From Rivihabitans pingtungensis (lineage in GTDB: Bacteria > Pseudomonadota > Gammaproteobacteria > Burkholderiales > Aquaspirillaceae), in the NCBI RefSeq assembly GCF_003201855.1, contig NZ_QJKI01000004.1:62001-126000 (forward strand): a stretch of DNA of 64,000 nt, in the 5' to 3' direction. The notes under the pieces were generated by a model. It searched no databases and had not been told where the DNA came from. It saw only the letters and a list, made by a program, of their open reading frames with translations. Shown here one piece after another: positions 28,985 through 38,154 of the stretch (position 1 is the stretch's first letter; each line of letters opens with the position of its first letter). The position numbers and the translations under genes were made by a program.

Positions 28985-29755
28985 ATGGGACACGGACACG
29001 GCGGCAAGGGCGATGCAGGCGGCAAAGGCGCAGCGGCGATCTTGACACCCGTGGCGCTGACAACCGGCGCCGACAGTGTGGGCACCAGCGGCAATGATTG
29101 GATTACCGCCACGGCAGCCACGCTGAATAGTGGTGACAGTCTGGTCGGCGGTGATGGATTCGACACCATCAGCCTGAGCGGCAGCGGCATCTTCAATTTC
29201 AGCACCCTGGCCAGCTTTTCCGGCTTTGAGCGCATTCAAGGCGGCAGCGCGGACCAGACGATTATTCTCAAGGACGGCCTGAGCCTGACCGTAGACCTGG
29301 GCAGCGGCCATAACACCCTCACCGCTGCCAGCGGCAACACCCTGGTGGTCACCCACGGCGGCACCGACACCATCACGGGTGGCAGCGGCAGCCTGACCGT
29401 GCGCGCCGAAGCGGGTGTGTCCACCATTATCGCCGGCAGCGGCGGCAGCCATGTTGATGTCGGCTATGGCACGGTCAACCTCACCGCTGGCAGCGGCGTG
29501 GACGTCATCGACATCGGGCACGGCAGCGGCCAGGCCACCGTCAGCGGCTTTGCCCAGGGCACCGACAAAATCGACGTGCACGAGCTGCATGTGTCCAGCT
29601 ATGCCGAACTGCAAGCCGTGGCGTCGATCACCAGCAGCGGCGGCAATACCACCATCACGGTAACGGGTGGCGACACCATCACCCTGGTGGGGGTGAGCTC
29701 GGTGACAGAAAGCGATTTTGTGTTCAGCAGCACCAGCAGTGCCATGCACCGCTAA
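28985..29755 (+). CDS. RTX-like secreted beta-repeat protein
   Basis: 256 residues with an excellent Shine-Dalgarno (AGGAGG, 8 nt upstream). A Gly/His/Lys-rich N-terminus (MGHGHGGKGDAGGKG) is followed by Gly/Asp/Ser/Thr-rich short repeats such as GDSLVGGDGFDTISLSG and TAGSGVDVIDIGHGSG, which predict a parallel beta-roll. The C-terminus (GDTITLVGVSSVTESDFVFSS) has the L-x-G-V...F-x-F pattern often found at the end of type I-secreted proteins. There is no N-terminal signal peptide. Likely an extracellular calcium-binding or matrix protein. No type I secretion genes are adjacent. The stop codon lies within a dispersed repeat and the promoter region was hit by an IS. Confidence 0.65.
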   Translation: MGHGHGGKGDAGGKGAAAILTPVALTTGADSVGTSGNDWITATAATLNSGDSLVGGDGFDTISLSGSGIFNFSTLASFSGFERIQGGSADQTIILKDGLSLTVDLGSGHNTLTAASGNTLVVTHGGTDTITGGSGSLTVRAEAGVSTIIAGSGGSHVDVGYGTVNLTAGSGVDVIDIGHGSGQATVSGFAQGTDKIDVHELHVSSYAELQAVASITSSGGNTTITVTGGDTITLVGVSSVTESDFVFSSTSSAMHR

Positions 29756-29849
29756 CAAAACTCAGCGAAGCGATCCTGGCCAGGCGTGTGACCGCAGACA
29801 GTACAAATCGTACGACAAGGTCACACAACAACGCCTGGGGGGGCTCTAA
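29750..29849. repeat. dispersed palindromic element, copy 6
   Basis: Starts CGCTAACAAAACTCAGCGAAGCG, which includes the stop codon of the RTX-like gene, continues GACCGCAGACAGTAC and GGTCACACAACAACGCC, and ends GGGGGGCTCTAA. Confidence 0.8.
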
Positions 29850-29990
29850 GCGCGGCTCACAAACGCCTCCTGGCGCGCTTGCCCGACAGCCGTACTGTGT
29901 GCGGCCGCACGCCCCGGCAGGATGGGCCGGTACAACACGCAGCAAAGCGCTGCTGGCCAAGCATGTGGTCGCAACAGTACCGCCAGGCAA
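29846..29990. repeat. dispersed palindromic element, degenerate copy 7
   Basis: Begins CTAAGCGCGGCTCACAAACG immediately after the previous copy, in the opposite internal order (CCTCCTGGC first). It is diverged after about 60 bp. Confidence 0.45.
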
Positions 29991-30264
29991 AAGCATGTTA
30001 TGCGCAGCGCTACGGCGAGAGCCGCGCGCCAAGCCCATCCCCCCGTGGTTTTGGCGAGCGTTTCTCCGCGTTTCTCAATGGTGTTGATGAGTTTGGGCGA
30101 CGGCTACCCCCGTCGCCATTTTTTTGGCATCTCGCTCCAAATCCACTACGCTGAAGCGAAGGGCGGCCGCACGCAGCCGCCTGATTTCCCATCATCACCC
30201 TGCCCGCCCACGCGGCAAGACGGGCAGGGGGCAAGCTTGGTTGCCGCGTTGAAGGAGTCATGTC
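29991..30264. other. intergenic, no gene seen
   Basis: GC-rich leader-like region with stems around GCCTGATTTCC and CCTGCCCGCC...GGGCAGG (30,204-30,236). No supported gene. Confidence 0.4.
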
Positions 30265-30576
30265 ATGCAGCACAAACCCATTCTGATTCTGTGGCCTTCG
30301 TTTCTGATTGCGCTGGTGATGACCACCGCGTTCTTCTCGGTATTCGACCCGATGGAACTCACCCTGCACGGCCAGGCGCTGTTCATCAGCCCGCTGGCCG
30401 GTTATACCGCCTTCTTTTTTGCCTCCTGGGCCTTGTGTGCGCTGGTCAGCGCGCTGACGCTGTACTTGCAGCACAGCAGCGCCGAAATCAACGGCTTTGC
30501 CCCACCCGCCATCGTCGATGACGGCAACCCCGACGACCCAGACGCCCGCCTGCGCGCCTCGCTGGATGGGCGTTAA
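30265..30576 (+). CDS. small two-TM membrane protein
   Basis: 103 residues. GAAGGAG lies about 8 nt before the ATG. Two hydrophobic helices are predicted at about residues 6-26 and 42-68 with a short loop between, then a hydrophilic acidic C-terminus (DDGNPDDPDARLRASLDGR). Both termini are probably cytoplasmic. No recognised domain. It is alone on the plus strand, 160 bp before cas3, and separated from it by a repeat fragment, so it is unlikely to belong to the CRISPR operon. Confidence 0.7.
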   Translation: MQHKPILILWPSFLIALVMTTAFFSVFDPMELTLHGQALFISPLAGYTAFFFASWALCALVSALTLYLQHSSAEINGFAPPAIVDDGNPDDPDARLRASLDGR

Positions 30577-30645
30577 GAACGGCTAACAGCACAGCCCTAC
30601 GCGGTGCGCGGCCGCAGACAGTACAAGTAGCACAGCCTGCGGCTG
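30574..30645. repeat. dispersed palindromic element, half copy 8
   Basis: TAAGAACGGCTAACAGCACAG (TAA being the stop of the membrane protein), then GGCCGCAGACAGTACAAGTA. The right half is missing or highly diverged. Confidence 0.5.
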
Positions 30646-30735
30646 CCCTGCACCGCCAAAAGGACGTTGCAAACACCTCCAAGCCATCATCATGCTGATA
30701 GGATGGAGTCCTGACTTCACACGCAGGACGCCACC

Positions 30736-32970
30736 ATGCTCACCCCGATTGCTCACACCCCCGCAGACGGCTGCTCTCCACCCCACCTTTTAGATGAACA
30801 CCTACGCAAAGTGGGCGAACTGGCGGCAAGCTTTGCCGCTCCAGCCTGGGCCGACTGGGCGCGCCAAGCCGGGCGCTGGCACGATCTGGGCAAATATGAC
30901 CCGGCGTTTCAAGACTATATCCGCCGGGATAGCGGCTACGAAGCCCATCTGCTGGATGGCCAGCCCAGCCACCCCAGCCACTCTCTGGCTGGCGCGCAGC
31001 ATGCCCTTCTTACGCAGCCGAAGTTTGGCCGCCTGCTGGCCTATCTGATTGCCGGCCACCACACCGGCCTGCCTGACGGCCCAGCCGAATATCAAGGCGC
31101 CGCCTCGCTCAGCCATCGGCTGGCGCAAGGCCCGCAAGCGCTGGCCGACGCCTTGCGCGCCGACATTCCCGCCGACCTGCTGGCCGCCACGCCGCTGACG
31201 CTGAACCCCCAAGCCATCGGCGGCAAAGACGGCCTGCACCTATGGCTGCGTTTGGTGTTTTCTTGCCTGGTGGATGCTGATTTTCTCGACAGCGAAGCCT
31301 ATTTTCAGCCCGAGCAAGCCCAACAGCGCCGCCCGCCGCCCGATCTGGCTGACTTGCGCGCCCGGCTGGATGCCTATCTGGCCGACAAACACGCCCACGC
31401 TGCGCCCAGCGCCGTCAACAGCGTGCGCGCCGACGTGTTGCGCCAGTGTCGCGAGCAGGCGCAGCAGCCACCCGGCTGCTACACCCTCACCGTGCCCACG
31501 GGCGGCGGCAAAACCCTGTCCAGCCTGGCCTTTGCCCTGGAGCACGCATTGGCGCACGGCAAACGCCGGGTGATTTACGCCATCCCCTACACCAGCATCA
31601 TCGAACAAACCGCTGAAGTGTTTCGCGCGGCCCTGGGTGACGACGCCGTGCTGGAGCACCACAGCAGCCTGGATGTCGAACACGAAACCGTACACAGCCG
31701 GCTGGCCGCCGAAAACTGGGACGCCAGCGTGATTGTCACCACCAATGTGCAGCTGTTTGAATCGCTGTTTGCCGCCCGCACCAGCCGCTGCCGCAAACTG
31801 CATCGCCTGGTGGACAGCGTGATTGTGCTGGACGAAGCCCAACTGCTGCCCATCCCCTATCTGCAACCCCTGCTCGACGCCCTGCGCCTGCTGACCGAGC
31901 ATTACGGCGTCACCCTGCTGCTGTGCACCGCCACCCAGCCAGCGCTGCACACCCGCAGCAACAGCTTTGGCCATATCCAATTGCGCGGGCTGGACGCCCG
32001 TCGCGCCATCATTCAGCGCGAAGCCCAGCTGTATCAACAACTGGCGCGTGTGCGCCTGCACCTGCCCGCCGACCTGGACGCCCGGCAAAGCTGGGCCGAT
32101 ATCGCCAGGCAAATCAGCCAACACCCCAGCGTGCTGGTGATCGTCAACACCCGGCAACACTGCCGCGAGCTGCACGCCCTGTTGCCCGAAGGCACGTTTC
32201 ATCTATCGGCGCTGATGTGCGCCGAACACCGCAGCCAGCAGATCGCCGACATCCGCCAGCGCCTGGCCAGAGGCGAGTCGGTGCGCGTGGTGTCCACCAC
32301 CTTGATCGAGGCTGGGGTGGATGTGGATTTTCCGGTGGTGTTTCGTGCGCTGGCCGGGCTGGACTCCATCGCCCAGGCGGCTGGCCGCTGCAACCGCGAA
32401 GGCCGGCTGCCGCATGGCGATGTGCATGTGTTTGTGCCGCCCGACCCATCCCCACTGGGCTGGCAACGCGCCGCCGAAGAAGCCGCCCGCACCGTGCTGG
32501 GCCAATGTGGCGCCGACGCCCTGGCCCCCGACGCCATGCAACGCTACTTCAATCACTACTACGGCAAGGCCGGCCAAGCTGGTTTTGACCGCGAAGGCCT
32601 GCACGCCCTGCTGACCCAACACGCCGGCCAGGGCGAGATATTTTTTCGCACCGCTGCCGAGCGCATGCGCCTGATCGACAACGCCCACACAGTTGCCGTC
32701 ATCGTGCCCTACACCCGACAAGACGGCGAACACCGCCGTGACAGTCACGCTTTACGCCGCCGCTTGCAGGCCGGCGAAATGCACCGCGACCTGCTGCGCC
32801 AGCTGCAACGCTTTACCGTCAGCCTGCCCCAGTCACAGTTTGAGTGGCTGCGCCGGGCGGGCGAGCTGGAGGAAATCTATCGCGATATCTGGTGGGTGAA
32901 AAACGACGTGATGTATGACGAGAAGCGGGGGCTGTTGGTGAGGGAGATTGAGGCAGCCAACCCGGAGTAA
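30736..32970 (+). CDS. cas3: CRISPR-associated helicase-nuclease Cas3 (type I-C)
   Basis: 744 residues. N-terminal HD nuclease: GRWHDLGKYDPAFQDYI, SHPSHSLAGAQHAL and AGHHTGLPDG hold the metal-binding His/Asp. Superfamily 2 helicase: Walker A VPTGGGKTLSS, motif II DEAQ in VIVLDEAQLLPIPYL, motif III LLCTATQPAL, motif VI AQAAGRCNREGR, then a C-terminal accessory domain. It is recruited by the target-bound Cascade, unwinds DNA and degrades it 3' to 5'. No frameshift; key residues are present. First gene of the cas operon, 117 nt before cas5c. Its arrangement matches type I-C (Dvulg). Confidence 0.97.
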   Translation: MLTPIAHTPADGCSPPHLLDEHLRKVGELAASFAAPAWADWARQAGRWHDLGKYDPAFQDYIRRDSGYEAHLLDGQPSHPSHSLAGAQHALLTQPKFGRLLAYLIAGHHTGLPDGPAEYQGAASLSHRLAQGPQALADALRADIPADLLAATPLTLNPQAIGGKDGLHLWLRLVFSCLVDADFLDSEAYFQPEQAQQRRPPPDLADLRARLDAYLADKHAHAAPSAVNSVRADVLRQCREQAQQPPGCYTLTVPTGGGKTLSSLAFALEHALAHGKRRVIYAIPYTSIIEQTAEVFRAALGDDAVLEHHSSLDVEHETVHSRLAAENWDASVIVTTNVQLFESLFAARTSRCRKLHRLVDSVIVLDEAQLLPIPYLQPLLDALRLLTEHYGVTLLLCTATQPALHTRSNSFGHIQLRGLDARRAIIQREAQLYQQLARVRLHLPADLDARQSWADIARQISQHPSVLVIVNTRQHCRELHALLPEGTFHLSALMCAEHRSQQIADIRQRLARGESVRVVSTTLIEAGVDVDFPVVFRALAGLDSIAQAAGRCNREGRLPHGDVHVFVPPDPSPLGWQRAAEEAARTVLGQCGADALAPDAMQRYFNHYYGKAGQAGFDREGLHALLTQHAGQGEIFFRTAAERMRLIDNAHTVAVIVPYTRQDGEHRRDSHALRRRLQAGEMHRDLLRQLQRFTVSLPQSQFEWLRRAGELEEIYRDIWWVKNDVMYDEKRGLLVREIEAANPE

Positions 32971-33087
32971 CTGCTTTGTTGAGGGTCAAATACCGCCCAT
33001 CGCAAACAGATTATGCTTTTGTATTTCCTTGCCGCTCAGCACAGGCTATCTGGGGCGCCATCTGCGCCTGAACTCAGGAGGGAAGTG

Positions 33088-33762
33088 ATGCAACCCTTTG
33101 TTTTACATGTCACAGGCGACTTTGCCTGTTTTACCCGCCCGGAAATGAAAGTCGAGCGCGTCAGCTACGACGTCATTACCCCATCGGCGGCGCGGGCAAT
33201 ATTCGAGTCGATTTTATGGAAACCCGCCATCCGCTGGCAGATACGCCGCATTGATGTGCTGGCGCCCATCCGCTGGACCACCCTGCGGCGCAATGAGCTG
33301 GCCGGCAAGCTGTCGCTGGCCTCGGTGCACAGCGCCATGCGCCACGGTGTGGGCCAGCTGGCGCAGTACATCGAAGAAGAACGCCAGCAGCGCGCCAGCC
33401 TGCTGCTGCGCGACGTGGCCTATCGGCTGTATGCCGATTTCAGCCTGACCGAACGCGCCGGCCCGGATGATTCTTTGGTGAAATTTGCCGAGATGTTTCG
33501 CCGCCGCGCCAGCCGTGGCCAGTGCGTCAATCAGCCCTATCTGGGCTGCCGCGAATTTGCCGCCGACGTTAGCCTGGCCTCGCCAGACCAGGCTGCGCCA
33601 CCCTGCCCGCCTGCGCTGCGCGGTGAATACCCGCTGGGCTGGATGCTCTACGACCTGGACTTTACCCAGGCCGACGACCCGCGCCCGCGCTTTTACCGGC
33701 CGGTGATGCGCGATGGCGTGATTCATGTGCCCGACTGGCAAAGCGAAGAGGTGCTCGGATGA
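33088..33762 (+). CDS. cas5c: Cas5c, pre-crRNA endonuclease and Cascade subunit
   Basis: 224 residues, normal for Cas5c/Cas5d. It begins MQPFVLHVTGDFACFTRPEMKVERVSYDVITPSAARAIFESI, the family's N-terminal RRM with the PEMKVER...Y motif; Tyr and basic residues here match the catalytic area known for I-C Cas5. In type I-C, which lacks Cas6, this protein cuts the repeat RNA and then holds the 5' handle. AGGAGGG precedes the ATG; a longer open frame upstream lacks family similarity. Its stop overlaps the cas8c start (ATGA). Confidence 0.96.
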   Translation: MQPFVLHVTGDFACFTRPEMKVERVSYDVITPSAARAIFESILWKPAIRWQIRRIDVLAPIRWTTLRRNELAGKLSLASVHSAMRHGVGQLAQYIEEERQQRASLLLRDVAYRLYADFSLTERAGPDDSLVKFAEMFRRRASRGQCVNQPYLGCREFAADVSLASPDQAAPPCPPALRGEYPLGWMLYDLDFTQADDPRPRFYRPVMRDGVIHVPDWQSEEVLG

Positions 33763-35534
33763 TTCTGCAAGCCCTGACTGACTATTACCACCGCAAGGCA
33801 GAAGCCGCCGGCCCCGGCCAGGCGGCGCTGGCCCCCGCAGGCTTTGAACACAAAGAAATTCCGTTTGTGCTGGAGTTGGACCACGCCGGGCAACTGGTGA
33901 ATCTGATCAACACCCAGCAACCGGTGGGCAAAAAGCTGCGCGCGCGCAGCTACCAAGTGCCGCAAGGCGTGAAAAAAACCTCCGGGGTGGCCGCCAATCT
34001 GCTGTGGGACACCGTGGAATACGTGCTGGGCATCGACACCAAAGGCAAGCCCGAGCGGGTGGCGCAGCAGCACGCGGCGTTTGTCGCCCGGCTGGACGAA
34101 CTGCCCGCCGATGATGCCGGGGTGCGCGCCGTGCGCGCTTTTCTGGCGGATATCCCCTGGGACACGCTGCACGCCCACCCAGACTGGGAAACCCTGCTCA
34201 CCGTCAACCCGGTGATCACTTTTCAGCTGCAAGACGACTTTGGCGAACTGGTATGTACCCGCCCGGCCATTGTGGCCCACTTGCAAGGCGGCCCGGCCAG
34301 CGCCGACAACAGCGCGCAAGGCATTTGCCTGGTGAGTGGCGAAACCCAGCCGATTGCCCGCCTGCATCCCGCCATCAAAGGCGTGTGGGGCGCGCAAACC
34401 TCGGGGGCCAATATTGTCTCGTTCAACCAGCGCGCGTTTGAATCGTATGGCAAAGAAGGCCGCCAGGGCGAAAACGCCCCAGTGGGCGAGGCCACTGTCT
34501 TTGCCTACACCACCGCGCTCAACCATTTATTAGGCAAGGACTCTCGCCAGCGCCTGCAAGTGGGCGACGCCTCCACCGTGTTCTGGGCGGCGCACCCCTG
34601 CGCCATGGAAAACAGCCTGGCCGATCTGTTCAACGAACACAAAGACAACCCGGACGCCCACAGCCAGGCGGTCAGCGCGCTGTATCGCTCGGTGCAGCAT
34701 GGCCAATTTGTGGATGAAGGCGGCGACACCCGGTTTTATGTGCTGGGCCTGGCCCCCAACGCCGCGCGGCTGTCGGTGCGCTTTTGGCACTGCGCCACCG
34801 TGGCCGAGCTGGCCACCCGGCTGGTGCGCCACTTTGACGACCTGAACATCATCCGTGGCCCGTTTGACCCGCCGCACCTGTCGCTGATCCGCCTGCTGGG
34901 CTGCACGGCGCTGCAAGGCGAACTGAAACACCTGCCGCCCAGCCTGGGCGGCGACACCCTGCGCGCCATCCTGGACGACCGCCCCTACCCGGACACCTTG
35001 CTGGCCGCCTGCATTCGCCGCATCCGCGCCGAACAAAAAGTCACTTATCCCCGCGCCGCCCTGCTGAAAGCCTGGCTTAACCGCTGGGCGCGCGCCTATC
35101 CAAACGCCACTCACCCACAGGAGGACATCACCGTGTCGCTCAACCCTGACCGCACCGACCCCGGCTACTGCCTGGGCCGTTTGTTTGCCGTGCTGGAGCG
35201 CCTGCAAGAACGCGCCAGCAGCGGGCGCAAACTCAACGCCACCATATGCGACCGCTTTTATGGCTCGGCTTCCAGCAACCCGGTGATGGTGTTTCCCAAT
35301 CTGCTCAAACTGGCCGTGCATCACCACAGCAAAATTGCCCAGCACGCTCCCGGCGAAGCCATCAACCTGAGCAAATTGCTGGGCAGCGTGATGAGCAAGC
35401 TGGATCAGTTTCCCACCCAACTGACCCTGCAAGACCAAGCACTGTTCGCCTTGGGCTACTACCACCAAAAACACGACTTTTTTCAGAAACCTGACACCGA
35501 CACCGCCGCTGACGCCCAAGGAGACGCCCAATGA
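33759..35534 (+). CDS. cas8c: Cas8c/Csd1, Cascade large subunit
   Basis: 591 residues of the Csd1 family. Starts [16 protein letters not shown], then the recognisable [53 protein letters not shown] and [14 protein letters not shown] ([14 protein letters not shown]) blocks. It recognises the PAM and opens target DNA in the I-C Cascade. It overlaps cas5c and cas7c by ATGA on both sides. Its 3' quarter carries an internal Shine-Dalgarno and in-frame GTG that should yield the small subunit Cas11c as a separate product. Confidence 0.96.
   Translation: MILQALTDYYHRKAEAAGPGQAALAPAGFEHKEIPFVLELDHAGQLVNLINTQQPVGKKLRARSYQVPQGVKKTSGVAANLLWDTVEYVLGIDTKGKPERVAQQHAAFVARLDELPADDAGVRAVRAFLADIPWDTLHAHPDWETLLTVNPVITFQLQDDFGELVCTRPAIVAHLQGGPASADNSAQGICLVSGETQPIARLHPAIKGVWGAQTSGANIVSFNQRAFESYGKEGRQGENAPVGEATVFAYTTALNHLLGKDSRQRLQVGDASTVFWAAHPCAMENSLADLFNEHKDNPDAHSQAVSALYRSVQHGQFVDEGGDTRFYVLGLAPNAARLSVRFWHCATVAELATRLVRHFDDLNIIRGPFDPPHLSLIRLLGCTALQGELKHLPPSLGGDTLRAILDDRPYPDTLLAACIRRIRAEQKVTYPRAALLKAWLNRWARAYPNATHPQEDITVSLNPDRTDPGYCLGRLFAVLERLQERASSGRKLNATICDRFYGSASSNPVMVFPNLLKLAVHHHSKIAQHAPGEAINLSKLLGSVMSKLDQFPTQLTLQDQALFALGYYHQKHDFFQKPDTDTAADAQGDAQ
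35119..35124 (+). promoter_or_regulatory. internal Shine-Dalgarno for cas11c
   Basis: AGGAGG inside cas8c, 8 nt before an in-frame GTG at 35133. It is as strong as the best ribosome binding sites in the operon. Confidence 0.8.
35133..35534 (+). CDS. cas11c: Cas11c small subunit by internal initiation
   Basis: 133 residues read in the cas8c frame from GTG 35133 (M)[28 protein letters not shown] to the shared stop. This C-terminal region is all-helical, as expected of Cascade small subunits. In studied type I-C systems Cas11c is made exactly this way, from an internal start within cas8c, and two or more copies line the crRNA-target duplex. The evidence here is the AGGAGG with 8-nt spacing and the in-frame start at codon 459. 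The product itself is inference until measured. Confidence 0.82.
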   Translation: MSLNPDRTDPGYCLGRLFAVLERLQERASSGRKLNATICDRFYGSASSNPVMVFPNLLKLAVHHHSKIAQHAPGEAINLSKLLGSVMSKLDQFPTQLTLQDQALFALGYYHQKHDFFQKPDTDTAADAQGDAQ

Positions 35535-36508
35535 CCGCCCTCGCCCACCGCTATGATTTTGTGCTGCTGTTTGACGTGACCGACGGCAACCCCAACGGCG
35601 ACCCCGACGCCGGCAACCTGCCGCGCATCGACGCCGAAACCGGCCTGGGCCTGGTGACCGACGTTTGCCTGAAGCGCAAAGTGCGCAACTACATCGCCCT
35701 GGCCCACGACCAAAGCCCGCGCGAGCCGCAAGCCGGCGAAAAACGCTATGAAATTTACGTGCGCGAAAAAGCCGTGCTCAACCTGCAACACCAGCGCGCC
35801 TACGCCGCGCTGAACCTGGAAGCCGCCGAAGCGCCCGCCGAGGCCCCGACCGAAGACGCCAGCGAAGAAAAGCCCAGCAAAGGCAAAGCGCGCGCGCCCG
35901 CCAAAGAAAAGCGCAAAGGCAGCGCGGGCGACGCCGAGCAAGCCCGCGCCTGGATGTGCCAGAATTTTTACGATGTGCGCACCTTTGGCGCCGTCATGTC
36001 CACTGGCGTCAACTGCGGACAAGTGCGCGGCCCGGTGCAACTCACCCTGGCCCGCTCAATCGACCCGATTGTGCCGCAAGAACACAGCATCACCCGTGTG
36101 GCGGTCACCACTGAAGCCGAAGCCGAAAAACAACAAGGCGACAACCGCACCATGGGCCGCAAATACACCGTGCCCTATGGCCTGTATCGCGCCCACGGTT
36201 TTGTCTCCGCCCACCTGGCCCGGCAAACCGGCTTTGACGAAACCGACCTGCAACAACTGTGGCAGGCGCTCAGCCAGATGTTTGAGCACGACCACGCCGC
36301 CAGCCGAGGCCAAATGAGCGCCCGCGCCCTGTATGTGTTCCGCCACGACAGCGAACTGGGCAACGCCCCTGCCCATCGGCTATTTGACCTGATTACCATC
36401 CGCCGACGCGAAGACGTGGCCGTGGCGCGCCACTTCAGCGACTATCAAATCACCATCAACCGCGAGCACATCCCTGCCGGCGTCCAGCTGGACGAGCAGG
36501 CATTCTAA
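35531..36508 (+). CDS. cas7c: Cas7c/Csd2, Cascade backbone subunit
   Basis: 325 residues, longer than the ~285 usual for Csd2. The core is typical: [49 protein letters not shown] at the N-terminus, [53 protein letters not shown] and a C-terminal [22 protein letters not shown]. The extra length is a low-complexity Ala/Glu/Lys-rich insert at about residues 95-138 between the first helix block and NFYDVRTFG. It polymerises along the crRNA. Last cas gene; the stop is 257 nt before the first repeat, with no adaptation genes after it. Confidence 0.96.
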   Translation: MTALAHRYDFVLLFDVTDGNPNGDPDAGNLPRIDAETGLGLVTDVCLKRKVRNYIALAHDQSPREPQAGEKRYEIYVREKAVLNLQHQRAYAALNLEAAEAPAEAPTEDASEEKPSKGKARAPAKEKRKGSAGDAEQARAWMCQNFYDVRTFGAVMSTGVNCGQVRGPVQLTLARSIDPIVPQEHSITRVAVTTEAEAEKQQGDNRTMGRKYTVPYGLYRAHGFVSAHLARQTGFDETDLQQLWQALSQMFEHDHAASRGQMSARALYVFRHDSELGNAPAHRLFDLITIRRREDVAVARHFSDYQITINREHIPAGVQLDEQAF

Positions 36509-36514
36509 GCCCAC

Positions 36515-36765
36515 ATTGACCGCGCCCCCCCCGGCGCGGACAATGCCCACACCCGCCGGCCCCAGCCCAAGCGCCCAGGATCGCCCCACGCGAACCCCAA
36601 GCGAACGGCCAAACCCGGCGGGGTTCGCGCTGGAGTTAATCAATTGAATAAAAAGCACTTTTTTCTGGATGCATGGAAATGTGCCTGCCCACCATTCAAG
36701 GTGGGCGGCAGGTTCGCGCGCGACGCAGAAAAATGGCTGGAAATTCAAGGGGTTTCTGGCGCGAA
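36515..36765 (+). promoter_or_regulatory. CRISPR leader 1
   Basis: The region directly upstream of array 1, with an A/T-rich promoter-like patch (TTGAATAAAAAGCACTTTTT). It is highly similar, with blocks of near-identity, to the sequence preceding array 2. The last ~80 nt (GGCAGGTTCGCGCGCGA... to GGGGTTTCTGGCG) are nearly invariant between the two. Confidence 0.8.
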
Positions 36766-37668
36766 GTCACCCGGTGGGACACCGCCGGGTGTGGATTGAA
36801 ACAGAAACATGCGCCGGGGTCGGCAGCTCCATGCTGGCGTCACCCGGTGGGACACCGCCGGGTGTGGATTGAAACTCCTTGGTGCGTTTGCTTCGTCGAT
36901 GTAGTTATAGTCACCCGGTGGGACACCGCCGGGTGTGGATTGAAACGTCGGTTTGGAAGTCGTCTTTTTTGATTCCGCCGTCACCCGGTGGGACACCGCC
37001 GGGTGTGGATTGAAACTTGCTTGGCATTGTAGCTGGTGCGGGCCATGACTTTGTCACCCGGTGGGACACCGCCGGGTGTGGATTGAAACCGGGTCATTTT
37101 GATCTGGATGCCGCCGTAGGCGCAGTCACCCGGTGGGACACCGCCGGGTGTGGATTGAAACAATACTGAGGCTTTCGAGCTTTATAAGGCCCGGCAGTCA
37201 CCCGGCGGGACACCACCGGGTGTGGATTGAAACCACAGTGAGAAAACCCCAAGCTTTCGAGTGTCGCCGTCACCCGGTGGGTCACCACCGGGTGTGGATT
37301 GAAACCAGTACATCGCCATCGGCAGTAATCCCGATTATGTTGTCACCCGGTGGGTCACCACCGGGTGTGGATTGAAACCAGGAAGTGGCGGCAGAATTGT
37401 TTGGCGTGGGGAGGTCACCCGGTGGGTCGCCACCGGGTGTGGATTGAAACCAGGAAGTGGCGGCAGAATTGTTTGGCGTGGGGAGGTCACCCGGTGGGTC
37501 ACCGCCGGGTATGGATTGAAACAACCATGGCGCAGCAGTCAAGCGCCCAACTCGACCAGTCACCCGGTGGGTTACCACCGGGTGTGGATTGAAACAGCCA
37601 GCCTTTGCCGCGCGGCAGCCGACGGCGGGGCGTCACCCGGTGGGTCACCACCGGGTGTAGATTGAAAC
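36766..37668 (+). CRISPR. CRISPR array 1, contiguous part: 13 repeats, 12 spacers
   Basis: 37-nt repeats beginning GTCACCCGGTGG and ending GTGTGGATTGAAAC, the ATTGAAAC tail typical of type I-C. Starts: 36766, 36839, 36910, 36980, 37053, 37125, 37197, 37269, 37342, 37414, 37486, 37559, 37632. Spacers are 33-36 nt. The first six repeats have GGGACACCGCC in the loop/stem; the repeats from 37269 on have mainly GGGTCACCACC; the one at 37197 is intermediate. Spacers 9 and 10 (37379-37413 and 37451-37485) are identical. Later repeats carry point changes (37486, 37559, 37632), as expected at the leader-distal end. Orientation: leader on the left, transcription rightwards. Confidence 0.98.
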
Positions 37669-37680
37669 CATCGACTACCA

Positions 37681-38154
37681 ATGGCAAACAACACCATGAA
37701 GAACATCAGACTGGCCTTCTACGTCCACCCCGACGATGCCCCCGCCCTGCGCGCCATCGTCGCCCAACTCAACGCCGCGCGCGAAGCCCACAAATCGCCG
37801 TTCAAAGGCGGCCCCTACAGTGCCCCCGCTGGCGTAAAAATCGGCGACACCATCACCGATATCGACGGCCAGGAATGCACCGTCTGCAAGTTTTCCAACG
37901 CCGACACAACCGCCGGCCAAATCCCCTGGCCCATGGCCACCGCCGGCCAAGGCAAGCCGGCGCCGGTCATTACCGGCGACCTGGTTGCCGCAGCCCGCGC
38001 CGAGGGGATGACCGCTACGTGCAAACTTTTTGGCCTGAGCACCGGCGTATGGCCGCGCGTGCGCACCGTGCTAGCCAAGCATTTCCCCAATGAGTTTTAC
38101 GAACCAAGAAAAGAGATAAGGTCACCCGGTGGGTCACCACCGGGTGTGAATTGA
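37681..38154 (+). CDS. unknown protein encoded between CRISPR repeats
   Basis: 157 residues (or 152 from the internal ATG at 37696, MKNIRLAFYVHPDDAPALRAI). It occupies the 452-nt interval between the repeats at 37632 and 38121. Its last ~11 codons and its TGA stop are read from the repeat itself (...RSPGGSPPGVN), so its natural end has probably been lost. No signal peptide or membrane segment. Recognisable blocks are KIGDTITDIDGQECTVCKF, PWPMATAGQGKPAPVITGDLVAAARAEGMTATCKLFGLSTGVWPRVRTVLAKHF; I know no family for them. No clear Shine-Dalgarno. It might be a captured fragment of a phage or plasmid gene; an anti-CRISPR or accessory role is only speculation. Confidence 0.55.
   Translation: MANNTMKNIRLAFYVHPDDAPALRAIVAQLNAAREAHKSPFKGGPYSAPAGVKIGDTITDIDGQECTVCKFSNADTTAGQIPWPMATAGQGKPAPVITGDLVAAARAEGMTATCKLFGLSTGVWPRVRTVLAKHFPNEFYEPRKEIRSPGGSPPGVN

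Noticed and set aside
36745..37687. Open frames through array 1 (SPGGDPPGD repeats)
   Set aside because: Translated CRISPR repeats; no coding meaning.
37605..38093. Alternative frame across array 1 into the inserted gene
   Set aside because: Arg/Pro-rich out-of-frame reading of the unknown gene at 37681; the chosen frame has better amino acid composition.
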